A DNA stretch of 30,452 nt from JBNLBT01 sp050303435 (GTDB taxonomy: Bacteria > Pseudomonadota > Gammaproteobacteria > Xanthomonadales > Marinicellaceae). The notes beneath the pieces were generated by a model. It saw only the letters and a list, made by a program, of their open reading frames with translations, ran no database searches and was not told the origin of the DNA. The stretch covers positions 1-30,452 of the forward strand of contig JBNLBT010000033.1 in assembly GCA_050303435.1 (NCBI GenBank), in the 5' to 3' direction. Below are positions 17,252 to 24,953 of this stretch, one piece after another. How positions within the stretch are numbered: the stretch's first letter is position 1; each line of letters opens with the position of its first letter. The position numbers were made by a program, and so were the translations under genes.

Positions 17252-17524
17252 TCAGTCGATGATGGTTTCGCCGACTGTGGTGTTGTCGGTCGAGCCGCCG
17301 GTGGGCTCTGAACCGGTCGGGCCGGTGAAACCGGTGGGGCCGGACGGACCGGTGATGCCACCTGGGCCGGTCGGCGCGGTGAACGCGGTTGAACCAGCAC
17401 AGGCTTCAGACGCATTGCAGGTGAAAAAATCACTGGCGCCCGCCACTTGATTCAGCTCATCAACGGTCAGCTCGCGCATGACGGATTTTTGGATGGTGAA
17501 GTCATTTTTGTTTAAGTTTTTCAT
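17252..17524 (-). CDS. Precursor peptide of a LanB-type RiPP with collagen-like core
   Basis: This is a 90-residue peptide encoded between the dehydratase and the exporter, with GAGAG 6 bases before its ATG. Residues 1-30 look like a leader: DFTIQ (8-12) resembles the FNLD box of class I lanthipeptide leaders, and LTVDELNQVAGA (19-30) matches the double-glycine type site cut by C39 peptidases, predicting cleavage after A30. The predicted core (31-90) has two Cys (C36, C42) and 19 Ser/Thr. Residues 53-71 form a collagen-like Gly-X-Y run in which Y is Thr or Ser five times in six. The tail is Thr-rich (T75, S78, T79, T82, T83, T87) and acidic. LanB would be expected to convert some Ser/Thr to dehydroalanine/dehydrobutyrine. 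No LanC is present, so thioether rings, if any, would involve at most the two Cys. Modification and activity are inferred, not shown. Confidence 0.85.
   Translation of the reverse strand: MKNLNKNDFTIQKSVMRELTVDELNQVAGASDFFTCNASEACAGSTAFTAPTGPGGITGPSGPTGFTGPTGSEPTGGSTDNTTVGETIID
17312..17368 (-). repeat. Collagen-like Gly-X-Thr/Ser repeat in the precursor core
   Basis: This stretch encodes residues 53-71 of the precursor peptide. Gly occurs at every third position (53, 56, 59, 62, 65, 68, 71). The triplets are GPG, GIT, GPS, GPT, GFT and GPT. Codons vary between copies (Gly as GGC/GGT, Pro as CCA/CCG/CCC), so the pattern appears kept at protein level rather than as a recent DNA slippage product. 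Confidence 0.85.
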
Positions 17525-17654
17525 TTTTAACTCTCAATGTAGTTCATAAATAGACGGGCAATGCGTCCATCGCCCCTGATTGAAACTTTGCGCAATGCAA
17601 AACTCCAAATGCGAGGTCGTGCAGCCGTTCGTGGCGCACAACCGATTTTCGATG

Positions 17655-20600
17655 TTACGCGCCGCCAATCACTTCCTTGCCAGGCGTGAACTTTCTGGCC
17701 AGCACGGTGCGCGCGTATTTGGCCAGGTAGTGATACAAAATCCATTCATTGGCGCGCTGCTGCAACACAAAAATCCGGTTGCAGTCCATGTGAATCAGAC
17801 TTTGCAGAATGACCGCCGGTTGTCTGTTCAGTGTTTCACAGCGGTCCAGAAGTTCGGCATAGGCAGCGGCTGAAGAGGCAAGAACCTCATTGCAGTGATC
17901 GGGCACATGCCGCGCGGTGAATTCGGGCGACAGCGCCTGTTCAACCCATGGCATCCTTTGCCGATAATCCATGTTAACTTTGCGTTTGGTGAATTCATCG
18001 AAACCAAATTCGCGGTCATACGCCGCCGCCACCCGCTTGAAATAGGATTCCATGTCGGCCACCGAATGAAACACGTTGTAGGCGGCGCGCCAGGCAAGAT
18101 TGAGTGCCATTTGCCAGCGCACGCGGTCGGGGTCCGGGTGGGTGCTGACTGCAGCGATGAAATTGGACACCACCACGCTGTTGCAATGAAACAGCTGCTC
18201 ACACACCGGCAAGATGTGCCGCCCGCCATAGCGTTCCACTTCCGGCACATGGCTGTCCTCAACCACCCGTTGGATCAAACCGCTTTGCGTGAGTTTTTTG
18301 ATGCGTGGATAGAGTTGCGCGTTGACGGCATCGGTGGAGAAGTTCTGGCGCAGACGAAAACGCAGGCGCAAGTGAAAATCGGGGTCGTTGTAGCGAATGA
18401 AAAACCAGTCAGCGATCAATCCCTGTTGCTGCAATTCATTCGCCAGAGGCGCCAGATGTTGAGCCAGCAGCCGATCGGCGGTGGCCGCCCCGGTGTACAA
18501 TTTTAAATACTTCCAGTGTTCATTGGGCAATGAGGTCAGGTCGTGCACCGCGATCTCTCGAGGTACCCTAAATCCAATCCCGGCACTCAATTCGTCGGTG
18601 CGTGCGGCGCGATTGAGCATCGGCAGGATCATTTCATGCCGATACCGCCCAGCCTCACCGCGAATGCCTGGATCGGTGCGGCCGTGGGTTGACTCGATGA
18701 CGCGCACGGACGTATGGCGTTTGACCAGTTCATGTGCAAACATCATGGCTGAAAATGCAGAGCGCAAGTCAAACTCAAGCACGTTATCGCCCTCCCGAAT
18801 GGCCAGAAGATCAGGCAATCCGCGTTGTTCCCGCAATTCCTCAAGCCGTTGCAATTTCTGCACCACACCCTCCGCAGTGCGCAGCGTGTGCACTTCTCGC
18901 TTGCTGATCAACCACTGTGGCAATGACAGCACCAGCGATTCAATGCGGATTTCAGGAATGTACGGCAGAGATTCGGTCACCTGGTTAAGTCTCAATGGCA
19001 GGAAAAAACCATCGCTGAACTGCATCGCCGCCAAAAACTGATACACCGGCAAATTCAGTCCACGGGTGTTGTGAGCCGAGGAAAGCCGGGGGTAAATGCG
19101 CACGTTGTGCCGTTTGGAGAAAAGCATCAACTCGTCGTTTTCACATTTCAGGTACAAATCGCGCGCGTGAATTTGTTGCGCGTTGTCGCTGTCACTGTCC
19201 CCGGGACCGTAAACAATTTCCATGGGTCGCAGCGCGGGTCGGGCTGAAATGTTGGCCGTATTGTATTGCTGCGCGTGAATGATCTCCGCCTTGATGCCGC
19301 CCCCTGAATTCAATTGTTCAGCTTTGGCCAGCGATTGACAGCGCTGCAACAGATCGGCATCGCCGCAGCAAAATCGACCGAGCAAGGCCAACGCAGACGG
19401 TCCCCCCATACTCATCAAGTGAAACAGCGGCTGTGCATTTTCATCCCGCAACAAAGTGCCATGCAAAGCGTAACTGTCATTGACCGATGGAGCGGGTTTT
19501 GATTTTTCAGTGTAGAAACGTTCCAGCTCATCAAGATTCAGCTCAATGACTTTATCCCCGCGCTCAACTCCATTGACGATTTGTATCAGCAGGTGTGTGT
19601 CCAAACCCGACCAATTGATTTTGCTTTGGGTTTTGTATTGCGCACTGCGGACGCCATTCAGCAGCGGTGAACGGCCTGATCTCTGCGGCCCAAACGGAAT
19701 GCCATTTTCCACATCCAATGCCTGCATCAAAGGCACGCTGGCGTCATCGTAACGCGCTTTGAAGGCCTGCTTGAATTCATCCATCACTTGACTGGATTGC
19801 CAGAACAGCGGTGCCAGCCTGTTGACTACATCCATCACCGGCTGCAATTGCGCATTCGCAAGGGCGTTTTGGTCGGCCGGTCTGAACGCGTCCACGTGCA
19901 GCCATTTCTTAAATGTTTCATCCGGCAACAAGGCCAGCAACTTGTCCTTGGCCTGCGACAGTCGCGAATTCATCTGCGCGTCACTCAAACGCTGATTCGA
20001 GGACAGCAAGGTCGAAATCTCTCTGTATTGAGCGATCAGTGCGCCGTCGCACCGGGCGCGTTCCATTCGATGAATCAGTGCATCCAGACTGTTGCGGCTG
20101 CCGACCACCAAGGTCAATTTGCTGTGCAATACCTGGCAGTCCAGCAATTCACGAATAAAGCCTCGCAAAGACGCCGTATCAGCGTCTGCAAAATACTCCG
20201 ATTGCAACGCAGCCATGAGCGCGCCCCATTCGATCCAATCGCTGGCCAACTCAACAACGGCATCAATCAATGGACCGCGCTGGATGGATTCCAGCGAATA
20301 ATCGCGCCGATCATCCGTGTCATGGCTGCTGATCATTCTGTGTTCATTTTCGAGACTGTATAAATTGGTGTTGACGCGCAGTTCCAAATGGGGGTTTTCA
20401 CGCGCCAAAGCGTGCTGTTCTGCCAAGCGCGCCAGACGGGCCACGCACGAGCTGTCCAGGCGCGTGTACAAATTCAGATCCTGGCCAATTGACAGCCGCG
20501 AGTCATCGCCCATGCTCACCGGCATGACACTGGAAAACGCTGCAAACGGCGTGGAACGCGTGGACATGCGCACCAGGTACTTGTATATGGATGCCGCCAG

Positions 20601-20852
20601 CTTGAGGTTTTGCGCATCCAGAGAAGTGGTGAGTTTGTCGATGTTCGCCGCCAGGGATTCCGAGGCAAATTCAATGGCCTGAACAATGTCCGGTCTGCTG
20701 CACAGGGCCTGCATCGCTGCAAGCGCCGATTTGATTTCGGCCTCACGGCCATCCGCTGCGTTGAGCGCGTGGACCTGTGCCAATGCATCCGCCGGTAAAT
20801 ACGGCGTTCTGATCACTGCAAAATCGGTGGTTTCTAAGCGCCAGTTGGCCAT
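17655..20852 (-). CDS. LanB-type lanthipeptide dehydratase (full length)
   Basis: This 1065-residue enzyme should dehydrate Ser/Thr of the precursor by tRNA-Glu-dependent glutamylation followed by glutamate elimination, in the cytoplasm. The N-terminal glutamylation signatures are present: R15 (FAVIRTPYLP) and R95/R99/T101 (VRMSTRSTPFAAFSS), matching NisB R14 and R83/R87/T89. The C-terminal elimination (SpaB_C / thiopeptide-type) domain has R820 (WFFIRYNDPDFHLRLRF), R874 (EVERYGGR) and H1021 (SLIHMDCNRIF), matching the catalytic Arg and His residues of NisB. Both halves are fused, unlike the split enzymes of thiopeptides. ATG 20852 was chosen because GGAG lies 8 bases upstream and the family N-terminus starts there; the 32-residue GTG extension to 20948 has no ribosome site. 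It is the first gene of the RiPP locus; the precursor follows after 130 bases. No LanC cyclase gene is beside it. Confidence 0.93.
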   Translation of the reverse strand: MANWRLETTDFAVIRTPYLPADALAQVHALNAADGREAEIKSALAAMQALCSRPDIVQAIEFASESLAANIDKLTTSLDAQNLKLAASIYKYLVRMSTRSTPFAAFSSVMPVSMGDDSRLSIGQDLNLYTRLDSSCVARLARLAEQHALARENPHLELRVNTNLYSLENEHRMISSHDTDDRRDYSLESIQRGPLIDAVVELASDWIEWGALMAALQSEYFADADTASLRGFIRELLDCQVLHSKLTLVVGSRNSLDALIHRMERARCDGALIAQYREISTLLSSNQRLSDAQMNSRLSQAKDKLLALLPDETFKKWLHVDAFRPADQNALANAQLQPVMDVVNRLAPLFWQSSQVMDEFKQAFKARYDDASVPLMQALDVENGIPFGPQRSGRSPLLNGVRSAQYKTQSKINWSGLDTHLLIQIVNGVERGDKVIELNLDELERFYTEKSKPAPSVNDSYALHGTLLRDENAQPLFHLMSMGGPSALALLGRFCCGDADLLQRCQSLAKAEQLNSGGGIKAEIIHAQQYNTANISARPALRPMEIVYGPGDSDSDNAQQIHARDLYLKCENDELMLFSKRHNVRIYPRLSSAHNTRGLNLPVYQFLAAMQFSDGFFLPLRLNQVTESLPYIPEIRIESLVLSLPQWLISKREVHTLRTAEGVVQKLQRLEELREQRGLPDLLAIREGDNVLEFDLRSAFSAMMFAHELVKRHTSVRVIESTHGRTDPGIRGEAGRYRHEMILPMLNRAARTDELSAGIGFRVPREIAVHDLTSLPNEHWKYLKLYTGAATADRLLAQHLAPLANELQQQGLIADWFFIRYNDPDFHLRLRFRLRQNFSTDAVNAQLYPRIKKLTQSGLIQRVVEDSHVPEVERYGGRHILPVCEQLFHCNSVVVSNFIAAVSTHPDPDRVRWQMALNLAWRAAYNVFHSVADMESYFKRVAAAYDREFGFDEFTKRKVNMDYRQRMPWVEQALSPEFTARHVPDHCNEVLASSAAAYAELLDRCETLNRQPAVILQSLIHMDCNRIFVLQQRANEWILYHYLAKYARTVLARKFTPGKEVIGGA

Positions 20853-21396
20853 CTGATAATCTCCGTCCCGTGTGTGAATTTCAAGCCCGCATATTGGATG
20901 CATGCCATTGATGTTATTGTATTTTTCTGACTCAGGATCGGTTATCACTGTGCGGCCAAAAACTTTAAATCTGCAGGATAAATTGCAGAATTCAGGCCCG
21001 GAATTTTCACTGCGGGGACAGAAGAGAAGATTTCAGAAAAAACGGCGCGTTGCCTTGACCCTTGCACGGGCCGTTGATGTACGCGGAGTTGATGAGCCCG
21101 CAACAATGTCGCCATTAACCGCCGATCAACGCCCTGGACTGTCAAGAACTGGATGCAATTGAAGTTGAAATGCGTTGCACCAGGCGCCAGGGCGCATCAG
21201 AGCGCATCACCCACTGGCGTGATTGATTTGTTAGCAAAAAATTTTAAAGATATCAATGCAGATGACAGACGTGCTTAGAGCACCCTGGCCATCAGCACAC
21301 CAAGCGGCTCACACACGCTGCTCAGAAATCAAAACCTTCGCACAGGGTGTCTCAAGCCAGAGTTCGGCGGTGTCCGAACGGATCACCGGAAACCGA
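20853..21396. other. Intergenic region upstream of the LanB gene
   Basis: These 544 bases lie between the LanB start and the end of the DUF2269-like gene. They should hold the promoter of the RiPP locus and the 3' end of the upstream transcript. A 6-bp inverted repeat (21362-21367 with 21374-21379, GTTCGG/CCGAAC) lies after the upstream gene but lacks a T-run. On the - strand TTGACA occurs at 21153-21148 without a good -10 at normal spacing. Short open frames here look non-coding. No cyclase, immunity or regulator gene is present. Confidence 0.5.
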
Positions 21397-21876
21397 TTAC
21401 AGGGCCGGCAAGGCCGGTTTCAGCACCATCAAAACCGCCGCAACGAAAGGCGCCAACAAGGCCACATCACCCCACCATTTCCAGCTGCGGTACAGCGCCT
21501 CAAATTCGCGCCAGTCATCCTCCGTGCCCTGGGCTGAGGCGCACAGCGCCGCGAGCTGCCGTTGCAGCGGCACCAGCCGCAGCCCAAACACCGCGCCGGA
21601 CAATGAAATCAGCACCAGCGACCAGAAAATCCAGCCGGTCGACAGCAAAGAAATCTTCGCCAGCAAAGCCGCACCTATGCCGGAAGCCACCAGCACAATG
21701 ACCCCGGGATTGGTGAAATACCGGTCACTGCGAATGATCGATGCAAAGGTGTGTTGCAACAATTTGAAATCCCGCGCACGCCGCGCCCTCGACGCCCAGA
21801 ACAGGCCGGTGTAAATGTTGCCCAGGAACACCACCGCCGCCAGCACATGCAGCGCTTTCAACCACAGATACGTCAT
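21397..21876 (-). CDS. DUF2269-like integral membrane protein
   Basis: This 159-residue protein has four predicted TM helices: about 5-23 (LKALHVLAAVVFLGNIYTG), 52-70 (NPGVIVLVASGIGAALLA), 76-98 (GWIFWSLVLISLSGAVFGL) and 136-156 (WWGDVALLAPFVAAVLMVLK). The TYLWLKALHVLAAVVFLGN start, with its conserved His and Trp, resembles DUF2269, a family of unknown function with heme-protein-like membrane topology. ATG 21876 was chosen over the longer frame because GGAGGAGGA lies a few bases upstream and the first helix starts there. It lies 119 bases after the serine hydrolase in the same direction. Confidence 0.75.
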   Translation of the reverse strand: MTYLWLKALHVLAAVVFLGNIYTGLFWASRARRARDFKLLQHTFASIIRSDRYFTNPGVIVLVASGIGAALLAKISLLSTGWIFWSLVLISLSGAVFGLRLVPLQRQLAALCASAQGTEDDWREFEALYRSWKWWGDVALLAPFVAAVLMVLKPALPAL

Positions 21877-21995
21877 GCCATCCTCCTCCGCTTCACTGAA
21901 ATGTCGGCCCAGGGCCGCAGCGACCATTGTAACGCGAAAATTTGCTGCCGCGGCATCCGTGTGCGCGTGCACAGTGGATGCCGCGGCGAACCGGC

Positions 21996-23390
21996 TCACT
22001 TGACGGCCAGCAAATCCTCCAGCTGCTGACACCAGCGTTCAAGCCGCTGCGTGCTCAACGCCTGCGGCAGGCGAAAACCTTCGGTGGCATCGCCCTCTTC
22101 GGTGTTCAGCTGCAGCAACAGATCCGCCACGGCCTGCGGCTCGATGCGCTGCTGCTGCAGGCCCTGCACCGCACGCTCAATATTCTGTGCGGCGGTTTTT
22201 TTCTGTTTTGCCGACAGCTTCGACGGCACAATCAGGGCGCTGTGTACCGCGTGCAAAGCCTTGGAGGTGAACGACGGCGAACGCGCGATGAAGCCGAGCA
22301 TGCCGGCCTGTTGCTCAGGCGGCACCGAATGCATGTAGCGCCAGGTGTCCAGGTCCATTTGCCGCGCCACAGAACGGCCGCCCTTCAACAGTTCCCGCAG
22401 CAAGGGCCGCACCACAAGTTCGCCGTTGTTGCTGGGCGTCAGGATCACCAGACCGTCGCCGCTGGCCGGCTGCACCGCCACGTAGGTGCGCACGCCGTCC
22501 TCTCGCCCGTCGTGGCTCAGCCACAACGCCCCGTCGGCGTCCAGCAGTCGCCAGCCCAACCCAAAAAACTCCGCAGGTTCGGCCTGCCGCGCCTGCACCG
22601 TCTGCATTTGTGCAAACAGCGCGCGGTCCACGCCGCGGGCACCGTCGGCCACCCAGGCAGCAAATGCGGCATAATCGCGCAGCGTGGTGAAGGTGCAACA
22701 GGCGGCATTGGCCGCCCGCCCCTGCAAGCCCCCCAGGTCAATCGCCGCGCCGGTTTCATCGAAACCGCCGGTGAAATGCGCGCTGAATGCCGCGTCCCAG
22801 CCAAAAAAGGTGTGCTTCATGCCCAACGGGCCGGTGACGTGCTGTTGCATCAATTCGGCCATGCCCCGCCCGGTGTGCGCTTCCAGCGCGCGGCGCAGGT
22901 ACTCAAAACCCTCGCCGGAATACTCAATCCGCTCGCCCGGCGCAAACAGAAATTTCAACGCGCCTCGCCCGCGCCAGTTCGGCAAACCGCCCTGGTGGCT
23001 GAGCAGCAAACGCGCGGTCAAGGCGCGGTGGCGTTCATCGTCCTGCACGTCCGGATCGACCCAAAACGGGTGCAGCGGCGCATCCAATGACACTTCAGAA
23101 TCCGCGCCGGCCTGCAGCCACAACAGGGCAAACATCGGCTTGGTCAGAGAGGCGACGTTGAACACCGATTCGGCGTCGATGGCGCGTCCGCTCGCGTCGC
23201 GACCGAAATAACCGGTGGCGCGCACGCGGCCGTCCTTGATCTGCGCCACGGCCAGCGCCGGCACACGGAACTGCGCCATGACTTCGGTCACGCGCCGGGC
23301 ATCGGATGCGGACAAGTCCGCGGCTTTTAGCGCCGAAGTCGAAACAATGAAAAGTCCGATGGCCAGTAAAAAACGTTTAGAATACAACAT
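21996..23390 (-). CDS. Exported serine hydrolase, class C beta-lactamase/DD-peptidase-like
   Basis: This 464-residue protein has a signal peptide (RFLLAIGLFIVSTSALKA, cleavage about 23) and the fold signatures of the beta-lactamase (PF00144) family. These are the nucleophile motif S81-L-T-K84, the Tyr motif Y157-S-G and H293-D-G as the KTG-box equivalent. The Y-S-G and H-x-G variants are usual in esterase or DD-peptidase relatives rather than true AmpC enzymes, so resistance activity is not implied. Residues from about 350 to the end are an extra Gln/Leu-rich helical region beyond the catalytic domain. GGAG lies 8 bases before the ATG. It follows the small membrane protein gene by 85 bases and may share its transcript. 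The substrate is unknown. Confidence 0.88.
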   Translation of the reverse strand: MLYSKRFLLAIGLFIVSTSALKAADLSASDARRVTEVMAQFRVPALAVAQIKDGRVRATGYFGRDASGRAIDAESVFNVASLTKPMFALLWLQAGADSEVSLDAPLHPFWVDPDVQDDERHRALTARLLLSHQGGLPNWRGRGALKFLFAPGERIEYSGEGFEYLRRALEAHTGRGMAELMQQHVTGPLGMKHTFFGWDAAFSAHFTGGFDETGAAIDLGGLQGRAANAACCTFTTLRDYAAFAAWVADGARGVDRALFAQMQTVQARQAEPAEFFGLGWRLLDADGALWLSHDGREDGVRTYVAVQPASGDGLVILTPSNNGELVVRPLLRELLKGGRSVARQMDLDTWRYMHSVPPEQQAGMLGFIARSPSFTSKALHAVHSALIVPSKLSAKQKKTAAQNIERAVQGLQQQRIEPQAVADLLLQLNTEEGDATEGFRLPQALSTQRLERWCQQLEDLLAVK

Positions 23391-23475
23391 GTTAAATGCT
23401 CCAAATAAAGGGCGAGCGAAACCGCGCCCGCTGCAAGCAGCAACGGACAGGCCTCAACCGGCCGTGAGAAAGGGA

Positions 23476-23811
23476 TTACTTGTTCAGATGCGCGATGATC
23501 TTTTTGTGCAGCACCAAAGCCGCGCCGGTGGCCAGAAAAATCAGCCCGTACACCAGCGGATTGGCCGAGTCCATGCCCAGCAGCCCGATCGCGCACAGCG
23601 CCAGGCCGACGAACATCGTCATCACGCCCCAGATCAGGATCGACTGCTGGCGATTGTCGCGCGCGGTTTCGAGTACGATGCGCACGGTCTCGGCGTCGGT
23701 TTTCGATTCAATGAATTGTTTGTGCAGCTTATAATCACTGACGATGCGGATCGCGACCACGATGCAAACCGCAAGAACGATGGGAATGAGGATGGCGATG
23801 ATGTCGTACAT
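23476..23811 (-). CDS. Small membrane protein, DUF6249-like
   Basis: This 111-residue protein has three hydrophobic helices: about 2-23 (IIAILIPIVLAVCIVVAIRIV), 60-80 (ILIWGVMTMFVGLALCAIGLL) and 87-104 (LVYGLIFLATGAALVLHK). Between the first two lies a charged cytoplasmic stretch (KLHKQFIESKTDAETVRIVLETARDNR reduced here to its pattern of K/E/R/D heptads). The layout resembles DUF6249 proteins, which in some bacteria occur beside ECF sigma factors; here the ECF gene is divergent, 113 bases away. ATG 23811 was chosen; a TTG four codons upstream is less likely. No clear ribosome site is visible. Function unknown. Confidence 0.65.
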   Translation of the reverse strand: MYDIIAILIPIVLAVCIVVAIRIVSDYKLHKQFIESKTDAETVRIVLETARDNRQQSILIWGVMTMFVGLALCAIGLLGMDSANPLVYGLIFLATGAALVLHKKIIAHLNK

Positions 23812-23835
23812 GATTGAGTGCAAATGTCAAAAGAT

Positions 23836-23925
23836 TGCCCGATAGATACACCGAATGCGGGCGCGGTTGCAAATTATTTCATTTTTTATTGCAACCGCCA
23901 GGCGCGCGCAGGTCTCTATCGGGCA
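23836..23925. repeat. Nested symmetric inverted repeat in the divergent promoter region
   Basis: The outer arms are a perfect 11-bp inverted repeat (23836-23846 with 23915-23925, TGCCCGATAGA). The inner arms are a perfect 10-bp inverted repeat (23863-23872 with 23889-23898, GCGGTTGCAA). The unpaired stretches between outer and inner arms are 16 bases on both sides, and the central loop is also 16 bases. The structure fills the gap between two divergent genes, and its right end includes the A of the sigma-factor ATG. Confidence 0.8.
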
Positions 23926-24482
23926 TGAATGAAGACGCGGCGATTGTGCACAACGTGCTGGGCCAGCGACCCGGTGCTTTTGATCGGCTGATGCAACGCC
24001 ACAAAGACCTGGTGTGGCACATCGCCCACCGCGTCACACAAAACAGCGAAGCCAGCGCCGACGTGTTTCAAGAGGTGTTTCTGCAGGTGCACCTCAAACT
24101 GCATCAATTCAAGGGGCAAAGTTCACTGGCCACGTGGATTGGCCGCATCGCCCACAACATGGCCCTGCGCCACCTCAAAAAAAACGAGAAATATCAAACA
24201 CAAACACAAGACATTGAAGTCGCAGCATCAAGCGCTGAAGCCGCAGCAACCAGCGAGCACAACGCCCTGCGCATGGAAACGCACAGCGCCGTGCACCGCG
24301 CCATTGAACAGCTCAACCCCACCGAACGCGTGATCATCGACCTGTACCACATCCAGGAACTGCCCGTCGCCGACATCGCTGAAATTTGCCAAATGCCCGA
24401 AGGCACCGTGAAAAGCCATTTGCACCGCGCGCGGCTGAATCTGAAGAACACACTGAAGTCCAAACCACTGGAGGTCTCATGA
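23925..24482 (+). CDS. ECF-type RNA polymerase sigma factor
   Basis: This 185-residue protein has region 2 (about 18-90: FDRLMQRHKDLVWHIAHRV, DVFQEVFLQVHLKLHQFKG, LATWIGRIAHNMALRHLKK) and region 4 (about 125-178: LNPTERVIIDLYHIQELPVADIAEICQ, then the helix-turn-helix GTVKSHLHRARLNLKN). There is no region 3, as expected for sigma-E type factors. The linker is rich in Ala and Ser. ATG 23925 was chosen because it starts the conserved region at normal distance; the upstream TTG frame runs through the inverted repeat. The stop overlaps the next start (ATGA), so the small membrane protein is translationally coupled and may be its regulator. The target genes are unknown. The start codon lies in the arm of a hairpin, which could affect translation. 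Confidence 0.93.
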   Translation: MNEDAAIVHNVLGQRPGAFDRLMQRHKDLVWHIAHRVTQNSEASADVFQEVFLQVHLKLHQFKGQSSLATWIGRIAHNMALRHLKKNEKYQTQTQDIEVAASSAEAAATSEHNALRMETHSAVHRAIEQLNPTERVIIDLYHIQELPVADIAEICQMPEGTVKSHLHRARLNLKNTLKSKPLEVS

Positions 24483-24895
24483 AGCAACACACCCCCGATG
24501 AAGAAATCCAATTGCAACAACAGGCCGAAGCCCAACGCGCCGCGGCCAGGCGCAGCGCCAGCGAACACAAAGAAGCCCCGGCCAACCCCTACGCGGCCGT
24601 CTTTGCAGCCATCGAAACCGCCCCCGTGCCACAGATGCCCGCGCGGCTGCTGGCCAGCACAGCAACACGCATCCAGGCCCAGCAACACCGCATCCAGGCG
24701 CAAAACACCCACACCGCGGCCGCCGTCCTCATCGGCCTGGCCGTCGCCTGCATCGCCCTGTGGGCTACACAAAGCAGCACCCACCTGAACCCGGCGGTGG
24801 TGCCCAACACGCCGTGGGGATTGATCATTGCCGCCATAACGGCGGTGGTCGTGGGGGTCGTCTGGATTGCGCGCGAAAACGCGAATTCGAACTGA
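24479..24895 (+). CDS. Small two-helix membrane protein, candidate anti-sigma factor
   Basis: This 138-residue protein is encoded directly after the ECF sigma factor with an ATGA overlap and a GGAGG site 4 bases before its ATG. The N-terminal part is hydrophilic and Gln/Ala/Glu-rich (1-78). It includes PYAAVFAAIETAPVPQMPAR, a pattern I associate with membrane-bound sigma partner proteins. Two TM helices follow (about 79-97 and 112-131), ending with a short basic then polar tail, so both ends may face the cytoplasm. The zinc-binding H-x3-C-x2-C motif of classical ZAS anti-sigma factors is absent. Gene order and topology support an anti-sigma role; no family is recognised with certainty. Some other signalling partner is possible. 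Confidence 0.7.
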   Translation: MKQHTPDEEIQLQQQAEAQRAAARRSASEHKEAPANPYAAVFAAIETAPVPQMPARLLASTATRIQAQQHRIQAQNTHTAAAVLIGLAVACIALWATQSSTHLNPAVVPNTPWGLIIAAITAVVVGVVWIARENANSN

Positions 24896-24896
24896 A

Positions 24897-24932
24897 ACAC
24901 GGCGCGACCTGGGCCTCAGGCCGACGCCGTGT
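24897..24932 (+). terminator. Hairpin after the sigma-factor operon
   Basis: An 8-bp stem (24897-24904 with 24925-24932, ACACGGCG arms) encloses a smaller GC-rich hairpin. It starts right after the stop codon of the membrane protein gene. Only a CTTT follows instead of a T-run, so termination is possible but not strongly supported. Confidence 0.4.
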
Positions 24933-24953
24933 CAAAACCTTTCATTGACCGTC

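Noticed and set aside
17312..17368. Precursor repeat as a recent slippage-type DNA repeat
   Set aside because: Synonymous codons differ between copies, so it is not a simple identical tandem DNA repeat.
17527..17745. 72-codon frame over the LanB end and the gap before the precursor, considered as a second precursor
   Set aside because: Most of it overlaps the LanB C-terminus, it has no leader or Ser/Thr/Cys-rich core, and there is no ribosome site.
20853..20948. 32-residue N-terminal extension of LanB from a GTG
   Set aside because: No ribosome site precedes the GTG, while GGAG lies 8 bases before ATG 20852, and family N-termini start at the latter.
21148..21153. TTGACA as the -35 box of the RiPP locus
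   Set aside because: No acceptable -10 box occurs at 16-18 bases downstream on the - strand.
20902..21162. Possible small gene upstream of LanB (86 codons, + strand)
   Set aside because: It has no ribosome site, no domain and random-looking composition, and it overlaps the expected promoter region.
21942..23090. 382-codon open frame on the + strand
   Set aside because: It lies antisense to the serine hydrolase, whose signal peptide and catalytic motifs are clear.
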